Counted from the stretch's first letter, positions 24,237 to 34,027 are shown. The stretch is 64,000 bases of DNA from Brevibacterium permense (GCF_025506275.1 NZ_QYCP01000095.1:186001-250000); one strand, 5' to 3'. Numbers and translations: made by a program. The notes: generated by a model from the letters alone, not told the origin.

Positions 24237-25691
24237 TTATGGTTGCTGGTGACCGAGCCGAGCATAGGCGTCTGGACGTTTTCTGCGCAGGATCAGTGCG
24301 TAGATCACTCCCCCGATAAACAGACCGAAGGTGACACCGAGAAATATCCATGAGAGGACTCCGGAGCCGCCAATGAGTTCAGAAAAATTGGTGATTGCTA
24401 TGTAAGTGACGAAGCCGAGGAAGCAGGCGCTGATGAAGGGAACCAGCAACGTCTTCCAGGCGGGGAGATCGAGCCCTCTTCTGCGTCGGAGAAAGTAGAC
24501 GAAGACAGCGACGCTCGCGATGAACATCAGCAGCAGTACTGAGAACGTTCCGCTTCCGCTGGAGACCGGATAGATCGTTTCGGCAGGAATCTTCAGAAGC
24601 GCCAATACCACCGTGGCGAGAGCCCAGAATACACCGACAGAAGCGGCTGCGATATAAGGCGACATATGCTTGGGATGGACTTTTCCGAAGAATCGTGGGA
24701 GTGCGCGATCTTTGGCGAGCACGAATCCATAACGTGCGGCGATGTTCTGGATCGATAGCATGCACGCCAACGCCGAGGTCAAAATGAGGATGACGACGAT
24801 GTCGGTGAATAGCTTGCCGAGAAGAGCGTCCACGGACCCAGTAAAGAGATTCGCGGTGTCTGCCTCGGCAGCGGCCTGCGCACGGTCAGAGCCGAAGTAG
24901 GCAACATAGGCCCAGGCAGCAAGAGCGTAGAATACTCCGATCCCAGCCACGGACAAGTAAGTTGCACGAGGAATTGTCCGCAGAGGGTTCTTCACCTCGT
25001 CCCGGTAGATGACGGTGGCTTCGAATCCAAAGAAGTTCCCAATTGCGAAGAGCAGTGCCAAGCCCAAACCGGCATCGGTGATTGCGGGAAAAGACAGACT
25101 GGCATCGTGTGCAGCCTGCCCAGTGCCCTGAACGAATGCCGCGACATCGAACACTATGATCACGAGGACCTCTAGCGCCATGACCACAGTCAGCACTTTC
25201 GCAGACAGGTCGATCCTGTGGTAAGCAAGCACCGTCGTGATCGCAATGATCCCGAGCGCATACCAGTACCAAGCGATCTCCGGGCCGTTCAACGTCGTCT
25301 CCACGAAGCTCTGCATGGTCACGGCGAAGAATGCCGGTACGAAGAATCCGATGAACAGGTAGCCGAATAGCGCGAGAAACGCTCCTCCCATTCCTGCCGC
25401 TTTGCCAAGTCCTTCGGTAACGAACGAGTAGAAGCCACCTGGCTTATCGATGTATCGACTCATCGTCACGAAGCCCACAGAGAAGACCAGCAAGAGCGCA
25501 GTAAGAATGAGATAGATCGCCGGTGCCGTGTTTCCCCCGAACATCATGAGGACTGGCATGGTTCCAGCAACGGTGGCAAGAGGAGACGAGAAGGCCAGCA
25601 CGCTCATGGCCAACTCGCCTACTCCCATGTTGCCGCTGAGCCGGCCCGACTCAGCCAAGACTCCAGTATTCGAACTCTGATAATTGAGCAT
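24237..25691 (-). CDS. APC superfamily permease (copy 2)
   Basis: About 484 residues, start at 25691 with GGAG upstream. A longer frame to 25835 overlaps the 2-hydroxyacid dehydrogenase gene and lacks a ribosome-binding site. It is strongly similar along its length to the first permease: the same GRLSGNMGVGELAMSVLAFS opening, DKPGGFYSFVTEGLGKAAGM, and helix pattern. The divergence seems enough for different substrate or regulation. It follows a hairpin after the dehydrogenase, so it may have its own promoter. No match to the 17-bp operator was seen upstream. Confidence 0.85.
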   Translation of the reverse strand: MLNYQSSNTGVLAESGRLSGNMGVGELAMSVLAFSSPLATVAGTMPVLMMFGGNTAPAIYLILTALLLVFSVGFVTMSRYIDKPGGFYSFVTEGLGKAAGMGGAFLALFGYLFIGFFVPAFFAVTMQSFVETTLNGPEIAWYWYALGIIAITTVLAYHRIDLSAKVLTVVMALEVLVIIVFDVAAFVQGTGQAAHDASLSFPAITDAGLGLALLFAIGNFFGFEATVIYRDEVKNPLRTIPRATYLSVAGIGVFYALAAWAYVAYFGSDRAQAAAEADTANLFTGSVDALLGKLFTDIVVILILTSALACMLSIQNIAARYGFVLAKDRALPRFFGKVHPKHMSPYIAAASVGVFWALATVVLALLKIPAETIYPVSSGSGTFSVLLLMFIASVAVFVYFLRRRRGLDLPAWKTLLVPFISACFLGFVTYIAITNFSELIGGSGVLSWIFLGVTFGLFIGGVIYALILRRKRPDAYARLGHQQP

Positions 25692-25720
25692 GTGATCTCC
25701 ATTGATAGTTAAATAACGTT

Positions 25721-25756
25721 GCTGGGCCCTGATCGCACAGTGCATCAGGGCCCAGC
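25721..25756 (-). terminator. Perfect hairpin terminator
   Basis: GCTGGGCCCTGAT (25721-25733) and ATCAGGGCCCAGC (25744-25756) are perfect 13-bp arms around a 10-nt loop. On the minus strand it follows the stop of the D-2-hydroxyacid dehydrogenase and is trailed by a T-rich stretch. It should stop or attenuate transcription into permease 2. Confidence 0.75.
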
Positions 25757-25770
25757 AGAAGCTTGCTGTG

Positions 25771-26745
25771 TCACGCGTTTGTCGACGTCGTCGAGACTCC
25801 CATTTTCGTGAGGTCGACGACGTCGTGCAGTTCATCTCCTGCCTTCCATCTCTTCAAGTTCTCTGTGAACACATCGACGACACGACCACGCCAACCCACC
25901 AGATCACCGGAAGCATGAGGCGACACCAGAATATTGCGACGCGACCAGAAAGGGTGCTGTTCGGGCAGCGGCTCATGGTCGAATACGTCGAGAGCCGCTC
26001 CCCCAAGCAGATCGTCGTCGATCGCTTCGAGCAGATCATCGGCAACGACAACGGCTCCTCGCCCAACGTTGATGAGGTTAGCACCGGAACGCATTCGGTG
26101 AATGCGTTGAGCATCGAACATCCCTGCGGTCTGTTCCGTCAGCGGAAGCGTCAAGACCACATCATCGACAGTCGGCAGAATCTCGTCCAGTGAGTCAAGC
26201 GACTGAATCTGCCCAAGGACAGGATCTGTGCGTTGTGAACGTCCGACGATGGTGACGTTCATGCCTGCAGCCCGAAGCAGGAGAGCTGTCTCTCGACCGA
26301 CAGGGCCAGGTCCGACGACCACGACCCTCCGCCCCAGAATGGGGTGAGTCTCACGGTGCAGCCATCGGCGTTCTTGTTGAAGTTCAATAGTGCGCCGGAG
26401 ATCCTTTGCAAACATGATGAGCACGCCGAGCACCCATTCGGCAATGGGCCGCTCACATACGCCGCGGGAATTGCTTACCAGAAGGTCACTGTTGACGATC
26501 TCGGGTGTTAAAAGAGGATCGACACCGATGCTCGATGTGTGTATCCATCTGAGATTACCCGGACCGACTTCTCGCAACAGTGTGGTTTTGAAATCGTTGA
26601 TGAACAGAATTTCTGACGTCTCCTGAGCGGCGCGCAGTTCATCTGCGGTGCGAACGACTGTGACGTCGGCTTCGGCGAGAAGTTTGTCCAACGGTGGCTC
26701 GCTCGCTCCCACCGGGACGAGGACGATGACTGGAGGTTTAGACAT
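25771..26745 (-). CDS. D-2-hydroxyacid dehydrogenase family protein
   Basis: 324 residues. The cofactor loop GPGPVGRETALLLRAAG follows GRRVVVV, a mild variant of GxGxxG. NVGRGAVV carries the catalytic Arg region, and VSPHASG the His of the D-isomer-specific dehydrogenases. It would oxidise or reduce a D-2-hydroxy/keto acid with NAD(P). It follows the IlvD/Edd dehydratase by 48 bp on the same strand, consistent with reduction of a keto-acid from dehydration. Some members of this group act on glyoxylate/hydroxypyruvate. Confidence 0.85.
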   Translation of the reverse strand: MSKPPVIVLVPVGASEPPLDKLLAEADVTVVRTADELRAAQETSEILFINDFKTTLLREVGPGNLRWIHTSSIGVDPLLTPEIVNSDLLVSNSRGVCERPIAEWVLGVLIMFAKDLRRTIELQQERRWLHRETHPILGRRVVVVGPGPVGRETALLLRAAGMNVTIVGRSQRTDPVLGQIQSLDSLDEILPTVDDVVLTLPLTEQTAGMFDAQRIHRMRSGANLINVGRGAVVVADDLLEAIDDDLLGGAALDVFDHEPLPEQHPFWSRRNILVSPHASGDLVGWRGRVVDVFTENLKRWKAGDELHDVVDLTKMGVSTTSTNA

Positions 26746-26793
26746 GTGAGCTCCTGAATGGCAGCTTGCTGGGTCGCTTTTCGTTGATGCTGG

Positions 26794-28554
26794 TCACCAA
26801 CCGCCCTGCCAGCCGCTGAAGAGACCGAAGGGAAGACGTTGCGGTTCTTCGTCCGGAAGTGATTGCAGAAAGTCGAAGTCGCATCCTTCATCGGCCTGAA
26901 GCACGTGGTCAACGAAAAGTCGACCATAACCACGTCGATAGCGAGGGTCGGGAAGTTTCAACTCTTCCAATCGACGTTCGATCTCGTCGTCGGGGATGTC
27001 GAGATCAAGGCGCTGGTTTTCGACGTCGAGGACGATGGGGTCTCCGTCGCGCACGATCGCAAGTGGGCCACCCACGGCTGCTTCCGGAGCCACATGCAGC
27101 ACAGTGGTTCCGAACGCAGTTCCGCTCATTCGCGCATCTGAAATCCGGACGATGTCGCGAATTCCTCGCTTGAGCAACTTCTCGGGTATCGGCAACATTC
27201 CCCATTCGGGCATACCCGGTGCGCCAGCCGGCCCACAGTTGCGAAGAACGAGGACCGAATCTTCAGTGATCTCCAAATCCGGATCGTCGATTCGATCTCC
27301 CAGGTCGTAGATTCCATCGAAGACAACGGCGGGACCAGTATGCGTGAGTAGCTTGGGAGGGGCTGCACTGCGCTTGATCACTGCGCCCTTTGGCGCAAGC
27401 GAGCCACGGATGACGGCAATCCCGCCTTCGTCATCATAGGGTTTGTCCAATTTACTGATGACATTTCCGTCTGGCTCCGGTGCGTCGATATAGCCGTCTT
27501 CCAACGACTTTCCTGTCACAGTCAGTGCGTCGGAATTGAGCAGGGGTGCCAGTTCTTTGAGCACGGAGGCGACTCCTCCGGCGTGGAACAGCTGCTGTAC
27601 GAGATGTTCGCCCGAGGGTCGCACATTCACAATCCGTGGTGTGTGCTCTGAGATCTGGTGGAAACGATCCAGGTCGAGCTCGTAGCCGACGCGCCGGGCC
27701 AGAGCGAGAAGGTGGATGACAGCATTCGTCGATCCGCCGATGGCCATGAGGAGTGTGATGGCGTTATCGAACGCCTCGGGGGTGAGGACCTCGCTGGGCT
27801 TCGGCCCCTGAGACACAGCCATTTCGGCTGCCCGACGTCCAGTCGCCTCAGCGAACTGAGATCTTCGTGCGGCAACCGCTGGAATTGATGCACTCGAGGG
27901 AAGGCACATGCCCAACGCTTCAACTATCGATGTCATCGTCGACGCGGTTCCCATCTCGCTGCAGTGACCGGCCGACGGTTTCGCCGAGGCTTCGAGCTCG
28001 TCGAAGTCTGTCTGAGTCATCTTTCCTGCCCGCAGTTCGTCTGCATATTTCCAAGTGTCGGTGCCGACGCCCAGCTGTTTGCCTCTGAAGTATGCCGGTT
28101 CCTGCGGTCCACCCGTGAGCATGATCGTTGGAATATCGGCGCTGGCAGCCCCCATCAACTGCGCTGGGACTGTCTTGTCACATCCTCCGAGCAGAACGAT
28201 AGCGTCGAGAGGATAGGCGCGTATCGACTCTTCGACGTCCATTGCCATCAGATTGCGAAACTGCATAGCCGAGGGCTTCATGAGGCTCTCGCCGAGGGAA
28301 ATAGTCGGAAATTCCAGGGGCAGACCGCCTGCCATGAGAACGCCTCGTTTGACGGCATCGGCCAGGAGCCGGAAGTGGATGTTGCAATTGACTAGTTCTG
28401 ACCAAGAGTTGGCGATGCCAACCACTGGGCGGTCCTTGACCGCGAAACCGGAAAATCCCTCGGCCTGAATCGCGGTTCGGTGCACGAAGCCGGTGAGATC
28501 GTGCGATCCGAACCACCGTGCGCTCCGAAGCTTGCTGATGTCTGGTTCTTCCAT
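26794..28554 (-). CDS. IlvD/Edd family dehydratase (aldonate-type)
   Basis: About 586 residues. The start at 28554 has AAGGGA upstream; an earlier in-frame ATG at 28581 is weaker. The three Fe-S cysteine motifs of the family are visible: GGCDKTVPAQLMG, SAGHCSEMGTASTM and NCGPAGAPGMPEWG. A substrate loop, DARMSGTAFGTTVLHVAPE, is typical of pentonate/aldonate dehydratases rather than IlvD proper, which uses dihydroxy acids in branched-chain synthesis. It should dehydrate an aldonate to a 2-keto-3-deoxy acid. A divergent promoter with the plus-strand Gfo gene carries a degenerate operator. Confidence 0.85.
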   Translation of the reverse strand: MEEPDISKLRSARWFGSHDLTGFVHRTAIQAEGFSGFAVKDRPVVGIANSWSELVNCNIHFRLLADAVKRGVLMAGGLPLEFPTISLGESLMKPSAMQFRNLMAMDVEESIRAYPLDAIVLLGGCDKTVPAQLMGAASADIPTIMLTGGPQEPAYFRGKQLGVGTDTWKYADELRAGKMTQTDFDELEASAKPSAGHCSEMGTASTMTSIVEALGMCLPSSASIPAVAARRSQFAEATGRRAAEMAVSQGPKPSEVLTPEAFDNAITLLMAIGGSTNAVIHLLALARRVGYELDLDRFHQISEHTPRIVNVRPSGEHLVQQLFHAGGVASVLKELAPLLNSDALTVTGKSLEDGYIDAPEPDGNVISKLDKPYDDEGGIAVIRGSLAPKGAVIKRSAAPPKLLTHTGPAVVFDGIYDLGDRIDDPDLEITEDSVLVLRNCGPAGAPGMPEWGMLPIPEKLLKRGIRDIVRISDARMSGTAFGTTVLHVAPEAAVGGPLAIVRDGDPIVLDVENQRLDLDIPDDEIERRLEELKLPDPRYRRGYGRLFVDHVLQADEGCDFDFLQSLPDEEPQRLPFGLFSGWQGGW

Positions 28555-28870
28555 AGTGGATCCCTTCTGTGTATTGATCATTCATCGGTCTTGATAGGAA
28601 TGATCAAAGGCAGGCTGCTGACATCGATGTTCGGTGCCGTGTTCGGCGTTCGAGGCGACATGAACGCTGGACGCGGCCGTCGTCGACGGAGGCCTTTCCT
28701 CTGCTGGTTTGCTGTCGTCCACTAGTAGACCAGTCACATTGACGCGAATTATGTCCCACATTGAGACGGCTTGTTCGACTGCGTAGCTTCTAGGCTTCTG
28801 AACAGATGGGCATCCTGGGCTGACCTGGACCAGCATCATCGCACGCAAATCTCACACTTTAGGAGTTCAT
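28555..28870. promoter_or_regulatory. Divergent promoter region, dehydratase / Gfo dehydrogenase
   Basis: 316 bp without a gene. It must carry two divergent promoters. A match to the 17-bp motif, TGTCCCA-CAT-TGAGACG (28752-28768), has two arm mismatches and lies 102 bp upstream of the Gfo start and 198 bp upstream of the dehydratase. Confidence 0.5.
28752..28768. promoter_or_regulatory. Operator, site 2 (degenerate)
   Basis: TGTCCCA-CAT-TGAGACG; right arm inverted is CGTCTCA. It is the weakest of the six sites with site 3, but its spacing and left arm fit the consensus, and its divergent position would let it control both genes. Confidence 0.45.
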
Positions 28871-30055
28871 GTGAAACAGCAAGATCGTATTGGGGTAGGA
28901 CTCATTTCGGTGGGCTGGATGGGACGCCTGCATTCGCGGGCCTATCTTGCCACTCAACAGTTCTTTCCCGAGCTGCCCCAGCACCCTGAGCTCGTCATCG
29001 CAGCTGACCCTGACGATGAAGGCCGTCGCCACGCCGAACAGGCTCTCGGTTACCGAGATACGACGACCGACTATCACGAGCTCCTTGAGCATCCTGACGT
29101 CGACGTCGTTTCCATCTGCGCACCAAATTTCCTTCATCGTCAGATTGCCCTCGACACGATCAAGGCGGGCAAGCCATTCTGGATTGAGAAGCCGATGGGT
29201 CGTAGTGCAGAGGAGTCGCGCGAAATCGCTGAGGCTGCACGAGCGGCGGGCCTCGTCACCGCAGTCGGTTTCAATTACCGTCACGCACCAGCTCTGACTG
29301 AAGCACGTCGAATTATCCGTTCCGGAGAGCTAGGACGCATCACCAATGTTCAGATTCGGATGATGGCCGATTACGCCGCGGATCCGTCGTCCGTGTTTAC
29401 TTGGCGCTATGAGAACGACCGTGCTGGATCCGGAGTGCTCGGCGATGTGCTCTCGCATGGATTCGATCTGGCTCAGTATCTTGTAGGAAGGATTTCATCG
29501 GTCACCTCAGTCACCGATACCTTTGTTCCTGAGCGACCGTTGCCGGCCGGTACATCATCGAACAGTTTCAACAAGGGTGAAGCCTCAACGGAAAAGCGGA
29601 AAGTCGAAAACGAGGATTACACAGCTCTCCTCGCGCGCTTTGACGGGGGTGCGTTAGGAGTCTTCGAATCGAGTCGAGTCGCCACTGGACCGCACACTGA
29701 ATATACAGCCGAAGTCTACGGCTCGACAGGTTCGCTGCGATGGAACTTTGAAAAAATGAACGAACTCCAGCTCGCAGATGATCCACGCGGATACCGGTCA
29801 ATTCTCACTGATTCGTCGCACGGCGAGTTCGGTCGGTTCCAGCCCAACGCAGGGCCGGCCATCGGATTCAACGATCTCAAGACGATCGAGGCTTCCTTGT
29901 TCCTGCGATCGGTCGCGGAGAATAAGCAACTTGCCCCTTCCGTCGCTGATGGTTGGTCAGCGGCCGAACTTGTCGATGCCACTATGCGCAGCGCGGATTC
30001 CGGAGCCTGGACATCCGTACCAGAGGTCGCTGGCGAAACAACATACGACAGCTGA
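28871..30055 (+). CDS. Gfo/Idh/MocA family oxidoreductase
   Basis: 394 residues, the longer Gfo type. VGLISVGWMGRLHSRAY is the Rossmann motif, GKPFWIEKPMGRS has the EKP active-site motif, GVLGDVLSHGFDLAQYLVG the conserved D-x-x-x-H-x-x-D segment. It is the only plus-strand gene between 20 and 50 kb and faces the dehydratase across a shared promoter region. A strong intrinsic terminator follows at 30135. Family members oxidise inositols, aminocyclitols or hexoses. The substrate is not assigned. Confidence 0.83.
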   Translation: MKQQDRIGVGLISVGWMGRLHSRAYLATQQFFPELPQHPELVIAADPDDEGRRHAEQALGYRDTTTDYHELLEHPDVDVVSICAPNFLHRQIALDTIKAGKPFWIEKPMGRSAEESREIAEAARAAGLVTAVGFNYRHAPALTEARRIIRSGELGRITNVQIRMMADYAADPSSVFTWRYENDRAGSGVLGDVLSHGFDLAQYLVGRISSVTSVTDTFVPERPLPAGTSSNSFNKGEASTEKRKVENEDYTALLARFDGGALGVFESSRVATGPHTEYTAEVYGSTGSLRWNFEKMNELQLADDPRGYRSILTDSSHGEFGRFQPNAGPAIGFNDLKTIEASLFLRSVAENKQLAPSVADGWSAAELVDATMRSADSGAWTSVPEVAGETTYDS

Positions 30056-30134
30056 CGAAGCCGAAGCGCGGGGGCGAGGATTTCAGTTCCATCTCCAAAA
30101 GACGGGTTCGTCTCGTGCTTCACGAAATAAAGTG

Positions 30135-30176
30135 AGCGGTGCCCTCCGCAGGCTGAGGAGGGCACCGCTCTTTTGT
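30135..30176 (+). terminator. Intrinsic terminator of plus-strand Gfo gene
   Basis: AGCGGTGCCCTCC and GGAGGGCACCGCT are perfect 13-bp arms around a 9-nt loop, followed by CTTTTG. Confidence 0.85.
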
Positions 30177-30440
30177 GGGCTCTTGCCGACGCACACTTTA
30201 TTCCCTATTGGAGCTCCGAGAGGACGTGCGGCGGTCTGAGCCTTCCGGGACGAGAAGGAAGCGTCGTTCGTCTAGTCGTGCGGGCGAAGCGTGGCACGCT
30301 CGATGGGTCACTTTGTCCAAGGACCGTATCGTCAACATACTTGTGCCTTGAAGCTCTGATTTGGAAACTTCACCGGCCAAACATCCGGTTGGCGAATACG
30401 GAGACCCTTCAGGCGTTACTCCCTAGTCCGACACACGAAA

Positions 30441-30477
30441 ACACGGCCGTCGATGGAAAGCCCAACGAAGGCCGTGT
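30441..30477 (-). terminator. Hairpin downstream of aldehyde dehydrogenase
   Basis: ACACGGCC (30441-30448) pairs with GGCCGTGT (30470-30477). No clear U-tract. Confidence 0.5.
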
Positions 30478-30489
30478 GACGGTTCAATG

Positions 30490-30527
30490 CCTGTCAATCG
30501 TCACAGAGACAGATCGTCTTTGACAGG
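30490..30527 (-). terminator. Second hairpin downstream of aldehyde dehydrogenase
   Basis: CCTGTCAA (30490-30497) pairs with TTGACAGG (30520-30527), ten bases past the gene's stop. With the previous hairpin it forms a tandem stop. Confidence 0.5.
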
Positions 30528-30536
30528 AACGCGTGA

Positions 30537-31898
30537 TTATGATTTTTCGGCGAATCGGAAGAGCTTCTTGTTCGCGAACTCCAGCATCCCTACTTTGCCC
30601 ATCTCCCTGCCGTAGCCTGACTTTTTGACTCCGCCGAACGGAACGTCTGCACCGACCAGTCCAGCCGCGCCGACAAAGACCATACCGACATCGAGCCGAG
30701 TCCCGACGTGCTCTGCGCGTTCAACGTCATCGCAGATCACGACCGAACCGAGTCCGTAGGGAGACGAGTTGGCGATTTCAATCGCCTCGTCGTCGGTGGA
30801 GGCTCGATACAGCTGCGCTACGGGTCCGAACAGCTCCTGGCTGTACACCTCCATCTCTGGAGAGATACCGCCCAGCGCTGAAGGCGTGTAGATATTGCCG
30901 TCGGGATCGTTGTCACCGGTCAGAAGCTCGGCACCCTGCTCAAGCGCCGTTTTCACCTGCACCTGAAGATCGTCGGTGGCCGATTTCGACGAGAGTGGGC
31001 CGAAGTCTCCGCGATCGTATGAAAGTGATCGGAGCGCCTGGACGAATTTCGAGGAGAACTCGTCGTAGTACTTCTCGAGCACAATGACTCGCTTCGACGC
31101 TGTGCAACTTTGCCCGCTGTTGTCCATGCGGCCCTTCACTGCCTCGGCGACAGCGAAATCGATGTCGTCGGTGTCGAGCACAATGAAGGGATCCGCTCCC
31201 CCGAGTTCGAGAACACACTTTTTCAGATGTCGTCCTGCCTGCTCTGCCACGATCGCTCCGGCCTTCTCCGAACCCGTCAGTGATACTCCCTGGATGCGGT
31301 CGTCGGCGATCATCGTCGAGATCTGATCGTGTGACGCAAACACATTTATGTAGGAGTCGTTGGGAAATCCTGCGTCGGAGAAGAGCTTCTCCAGAGCCAG
31401 GGCTGAATTGGGGCATTGCGACGCATGTCGCAGAATCACGGTGTTCCCCAGGATCAGGTTCGGAACCGCGAACCGAACGACTTGGTAGTAGGGGAAGTTC
31501 CAGGGCATGATGCCCAGCAGCGGGCCAATGCCTTGGAACCGGAAGAAGCTCCGCAGACCGTCCTCGACTTCTAGGATCTCGTCTGCGAGCCATTCCTCTG
31601 CCTTTTGACCGAACTTTCTCGTGATTGCACTGGAGAATTCGACTTCACCCCGTGCTTGAGCCAGGGGTTTGCCCATCTCCAGATTGATGATCGATGCGAG
31701 TTCGTCTTTTCTTTCAAGGAAAAGATCAGCAAGCTTCTCAGCGTGTCGGGCTCGATCTGCTACGGACGTTTGCCGCGACCAGGACCGGTACAGCGTGTGG
31801 CTTCGGTCGAGCGCTGTCTCGATCTCCGAGTTCGACGACTCGGGATACTCGGCGATGACCTTTCCGGTCGCCGGACTTGTTACTGCAAAAACACTCAT
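30537..31898 (-). CDS. Aldehyde dehydrogenase (succinate-semialdehyde dehydrogenase-like)
   Basis: 453 residues. KKCVLELGGADPFIVLDTDD contains the catalytic Glu, MDNSGQSCTASKRVIV the catalytic Cys, and IMPWNFPYYQVVRFAVPN the cofactor region. The length and SGQSCTA motif place it near NAD(P)-dependent succinate-semialdehyde dehydrogenases (GabD/Sad type), though methylmalonate-semialdehyde-like roles cannot be ruled out. The IolD-type gene sits 82 bp upstream on the same strand, so it may oxidise the aldehyde left after ring cleavage and aldol cleavage. Tandem hairpins follow. Confidence 0.85.
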   Translation of the reverse strand: MSVFAVTSPATGKVIAEYPESSNSEIETALDRSHTLYRSWSRQTSVADRARHAEKLADLFLERKDELASIINLEMGKPLAQARGEVEFSSAITRKFGQKAEEWLADEILEVEDGLRSFFRFQGIGPLLGIMPWNFPYYQVVRFAVPNLILGNTVILRHASQCPNSALALEKLFSDAGFPNDSYINVFASHDQISTMIADDRIQGVSLTGSEKAGAIVAEQAGRHLKKCVLELGGADPFIVLDTDDIDFAVAEAVKGRMDNSGQSCTASKRVIVLEKYYDEFSSKFVQALRSLSYDRGDFGPLSSKSATDDLQVQVKTALEQGAELLTGDNDPDGNIYTPSALGGISPEMEVYSQELFGPVAQLYRASTDDEAIEIANSSPYGLGSVVICDDVERAEHVGTRLDVGMVFVGAAGLVGADVPFGGVKKSGYGREMGKVGMLEFANKKLFRFAEKS

Positions 31899-31979
31899 TG
31901 ATACGTGTCTCCTTACTGTTCGTCAGGGGTGACCATTCTGAAAAGACCCTGCCCCGGCCCATGTGACCCTCACACTGAC

Positions 31980-33926
31980 CTATTTTTCAGTCGAGGGGAC
32001 CGTGGCAGCATAGAACCGCTGTGTGGCCCTGCCTTCAAGGTGCTTCGCGGTGCCAGCTTGGTTCCCTGGCCGCTCGGACGTCATTGGCACGCCGACGTCC
32101 CAGAACGCTCCGTTCGGAGTGAGGTAGCGCCACGGCTCCACTCGCGCGACCACGACAGCAGGGCGGTCCTGGTTCTTTGCTTCAGTCAGTGCGGTTTCGA
32201 ATTCCTCAATTGTCGAGGCTGACCAGGACGCGCATCCGAAGCTGGCCGCGTTCGCGGCGATATCGACATCGACGATGGGTCCGTCGAGTCGTCCGGTTTC
32301 AGGGTTGCGTTCGCGTAACTGAGTGCCAAATTCAGCCGGGGCACCCTTGCTGACCTGGAGGGGCCAAATGCATTGATGCCCACGGTTGTCGACAACGATC
32401 ACGATGATCTTCTTGTGCTCCTGAGCAGCTGTGACGAGCTCCGTCGGTTGCATGAAGTATGCTCCGTCGCCGATGAGCACATAGATCTCGCCGTCGTCGT
32501 CAGGTTTCGCAAGCCGGTGGCCAAGGCCGGCCGGAAGTTCGTGACCCATGCACGAGTTCGCATATTCGAAGTGGATCTCGGTCTCGTTCGAAGGGTCCCA
32601 GGCTTTGTGGACTCCTTCGACGACCCCGCCGGATCCCACGACCAGAGTGTCCTCGGCAGTCGCCACCTGGTTGAGTGACTCGATCACTTGCGCCTGGCTC
32701 ATCAATTCGCCCGCAAAGTCCTGTATATCGTGTTCACGGATCTCTTGAGTGGCCGATTGTGCTTGTGCGATCTCCTCCCGGTAAGCGGCGGAGGTCTCGT
32801 ACCTCGTCGGAGCGAGTCTGTCATGCAGCGATGCCAGCGAAGTCCGAGCATCCCCGATGACGGGGAACGACCCCATCTTGTGAGCATCAAAGGAGCCGAC
32901 GTTGAGGTTGACGAACTTGACGTCGGGATTCTGGAAGAGGGAGTGCGAGGCTGTGATGAAGTCTTGCAGTCGCGTGCCCACGCAGATGACTACGTCGGCG
33001 TCGTGTGCCAACCGGTTCGCTCCGATCGTGCCCGTTGTTCCAATTCCACCGACTCCGAGCTCTCCGAGCGGCCCGGAGCCTTTTCCGGCGAAGGTCTCTG
33101 CCACAGGAATATCGAACGTAGTGCTGAACCGCGCCAGTTCCGACTGGGCCTTGGAGTATCGGACTCCTCCTCCAGCGATGACAAGTGGTTGCTTCGCTCC
33201 ACGGATGATGTCTGCCGCAGCATCGATCTCATCCTCTGTCGCCGGGCGGCGGCGAATATTCCACACCCGGGGGGTGAAGAAGCTCTCGGGGAAGTCGAAT
33301 TCGGCACCCTGGATGTCCTGTGGGAGACAGACGACAGCGGCTCCAGTCTCGACAGGATCTGTCAGAACCCGCATTGCCTCCGGCAGAGTTGACAGCAATT
33401 GAGCCGGGTGAGTGATCCTGTCGAAGTACCGGCTCACTGGTCGGAAGCAATCGTTGGCGGAGACATCCCGCTCGACAGGATGTTCGATCTGCTGAAGTAC
33501 AGGATCGCCGTATCGGTTGTTGATGATATCGGCAGGGAACAGCAGAACAGGCAGCCTGTTGGTCGTCGCTGTCGCTGCACCAGTAATCATGTTGGTGGAG
33601 CCTGGACCAGCCGACGCTGTGCAAGCCAACGTCGCCGCGCGGTTCGACGCCTTGGCGAACCCAATCGCGGCATGGACCATGTTCTGCTCGTTCTTGCCCT
33701 GATAGTGAGGGAAGTCGGTACCGTACTCGTCAATGCCCTGCGCCAGTCCTACAGAATTTCCGTGACCGAAAATTCCGTACATTCCTGGAATAAGGCGGCG
33801 GCGTTCACCGTCATAATCGCTGTACTGAACTTGCAGATACTCGACGATCGCCTGGGCAACAGTCCTACGTCGGACTGAAGTTGCAACGTCTTTGTTCGAC
33901 GTGTCTGCAGCGACAGTGGTGCTCAT
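31980..33926 (-). CDS. iolD: IolD-like ThDP-dependent acylhydrolase (trihydroxycyclohexanedione hydrolase type)
   Basis: 648 residues, ThDP-dependent. KNEQNMVHAAIGFAKASNR carries the activating Glu; GDGAYFMQPTELVTAA with DNRGHQC is the ThDP/Mg motif. GMYGIFGHGNSVGLAQGIDE and NRYGDPVLQQIEHPVERDVS are diagnostic for IolD, which hydrolytically opens 3D-(3,5/4)-trihydroxycyclohexane-1,2-dione during inositol breakdown. The other iol genes (iolB, iolC, iolE) are not in the window, so the dione may come from a modified cyclitol. A 17-bp operator lies 85 bp upstream (34011-34027). Confidence 0.83.
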   Translation of the reverse strand: MSTTVAADTSNKDVATSVRRRTVAQAIVEYLQVQYSDYDGERRRLIPGMYGIFGHGNSVGLAQGIDEYGTDFPHYQGKNEQNMVHAAIGFAKASNRAATLACTASAGPGSTNMITGAATATTNRLPVLLFPADIINNRYGDPVLQQIEHPVERDVSANDCFRPVSRYFDRITHPAQLLSTLPEAMRVLTDPVETGAAVVCLPQDIQGAEFDFPESFFTPRVWNIRRRPATEDEIDAAADIIRGAKQPLVIAGGGVRYSKAQSELARFSTTFDIPVAETFAGKGSGPLGELGVGGIGTTGTIGANRLAHDADVVICVGTRLQDFITASHSLFQNPDVKFVNLNVGSFDAHKMGSFPVIGDARTSLASLHDRLAPTRYETSAAYREEIAQAQSATQEIREHDIQDFAGELMSQAQVIESLNQVATAEDTLVVGSGGVVEGVHKAWDPSNETEIHFEYANSCMGHELPAGLGHRLAKPDDDGEIYVLIGDGAYFMQPTELVTAAQEHKKIIVIVVDNRGHQCIWPLQVSKGAPAEFGTQLRERNPETGRLDGPIVDVDIAANAASFGCASWSASTIEEFETALTEAKNQDRPAVVVARVEPWRYLTPNGAFWDVGVPMTSERPGNQAGTAKHLEGRATQRFYAATVPSTEK

Positions 33927-34010
33927 GAGTGCTCCTTAGTAGTTGAAGGTCGTCGGCCATATTGCCGGTATGAACGTTGTCCAGGATCACACCCCAGTGC
34001 TCCTGGAATG

Positions 34011-34027
34011 TGTGCCACTTTGAAACT
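34011..34027. promoter_or_regulatory. Operator, site 3
   Basis: TGTGCCA-CTT-TGAAACT. The left arm and spacer are identical to site 1; the right arm has two changes. It is 85 bp upstream of the iolD-like start, in the gap after the PucR gene stop. Confidence 0.5.

Larger units (their letters stand above)
30056..30536. other. Intergenic region with three hairpins
   Basis: 481 bp between convergent genes, holding the terminators at 30135-30176, 30441-30477 and 30490-30527. No gene is seen. Confidence 0.6.
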
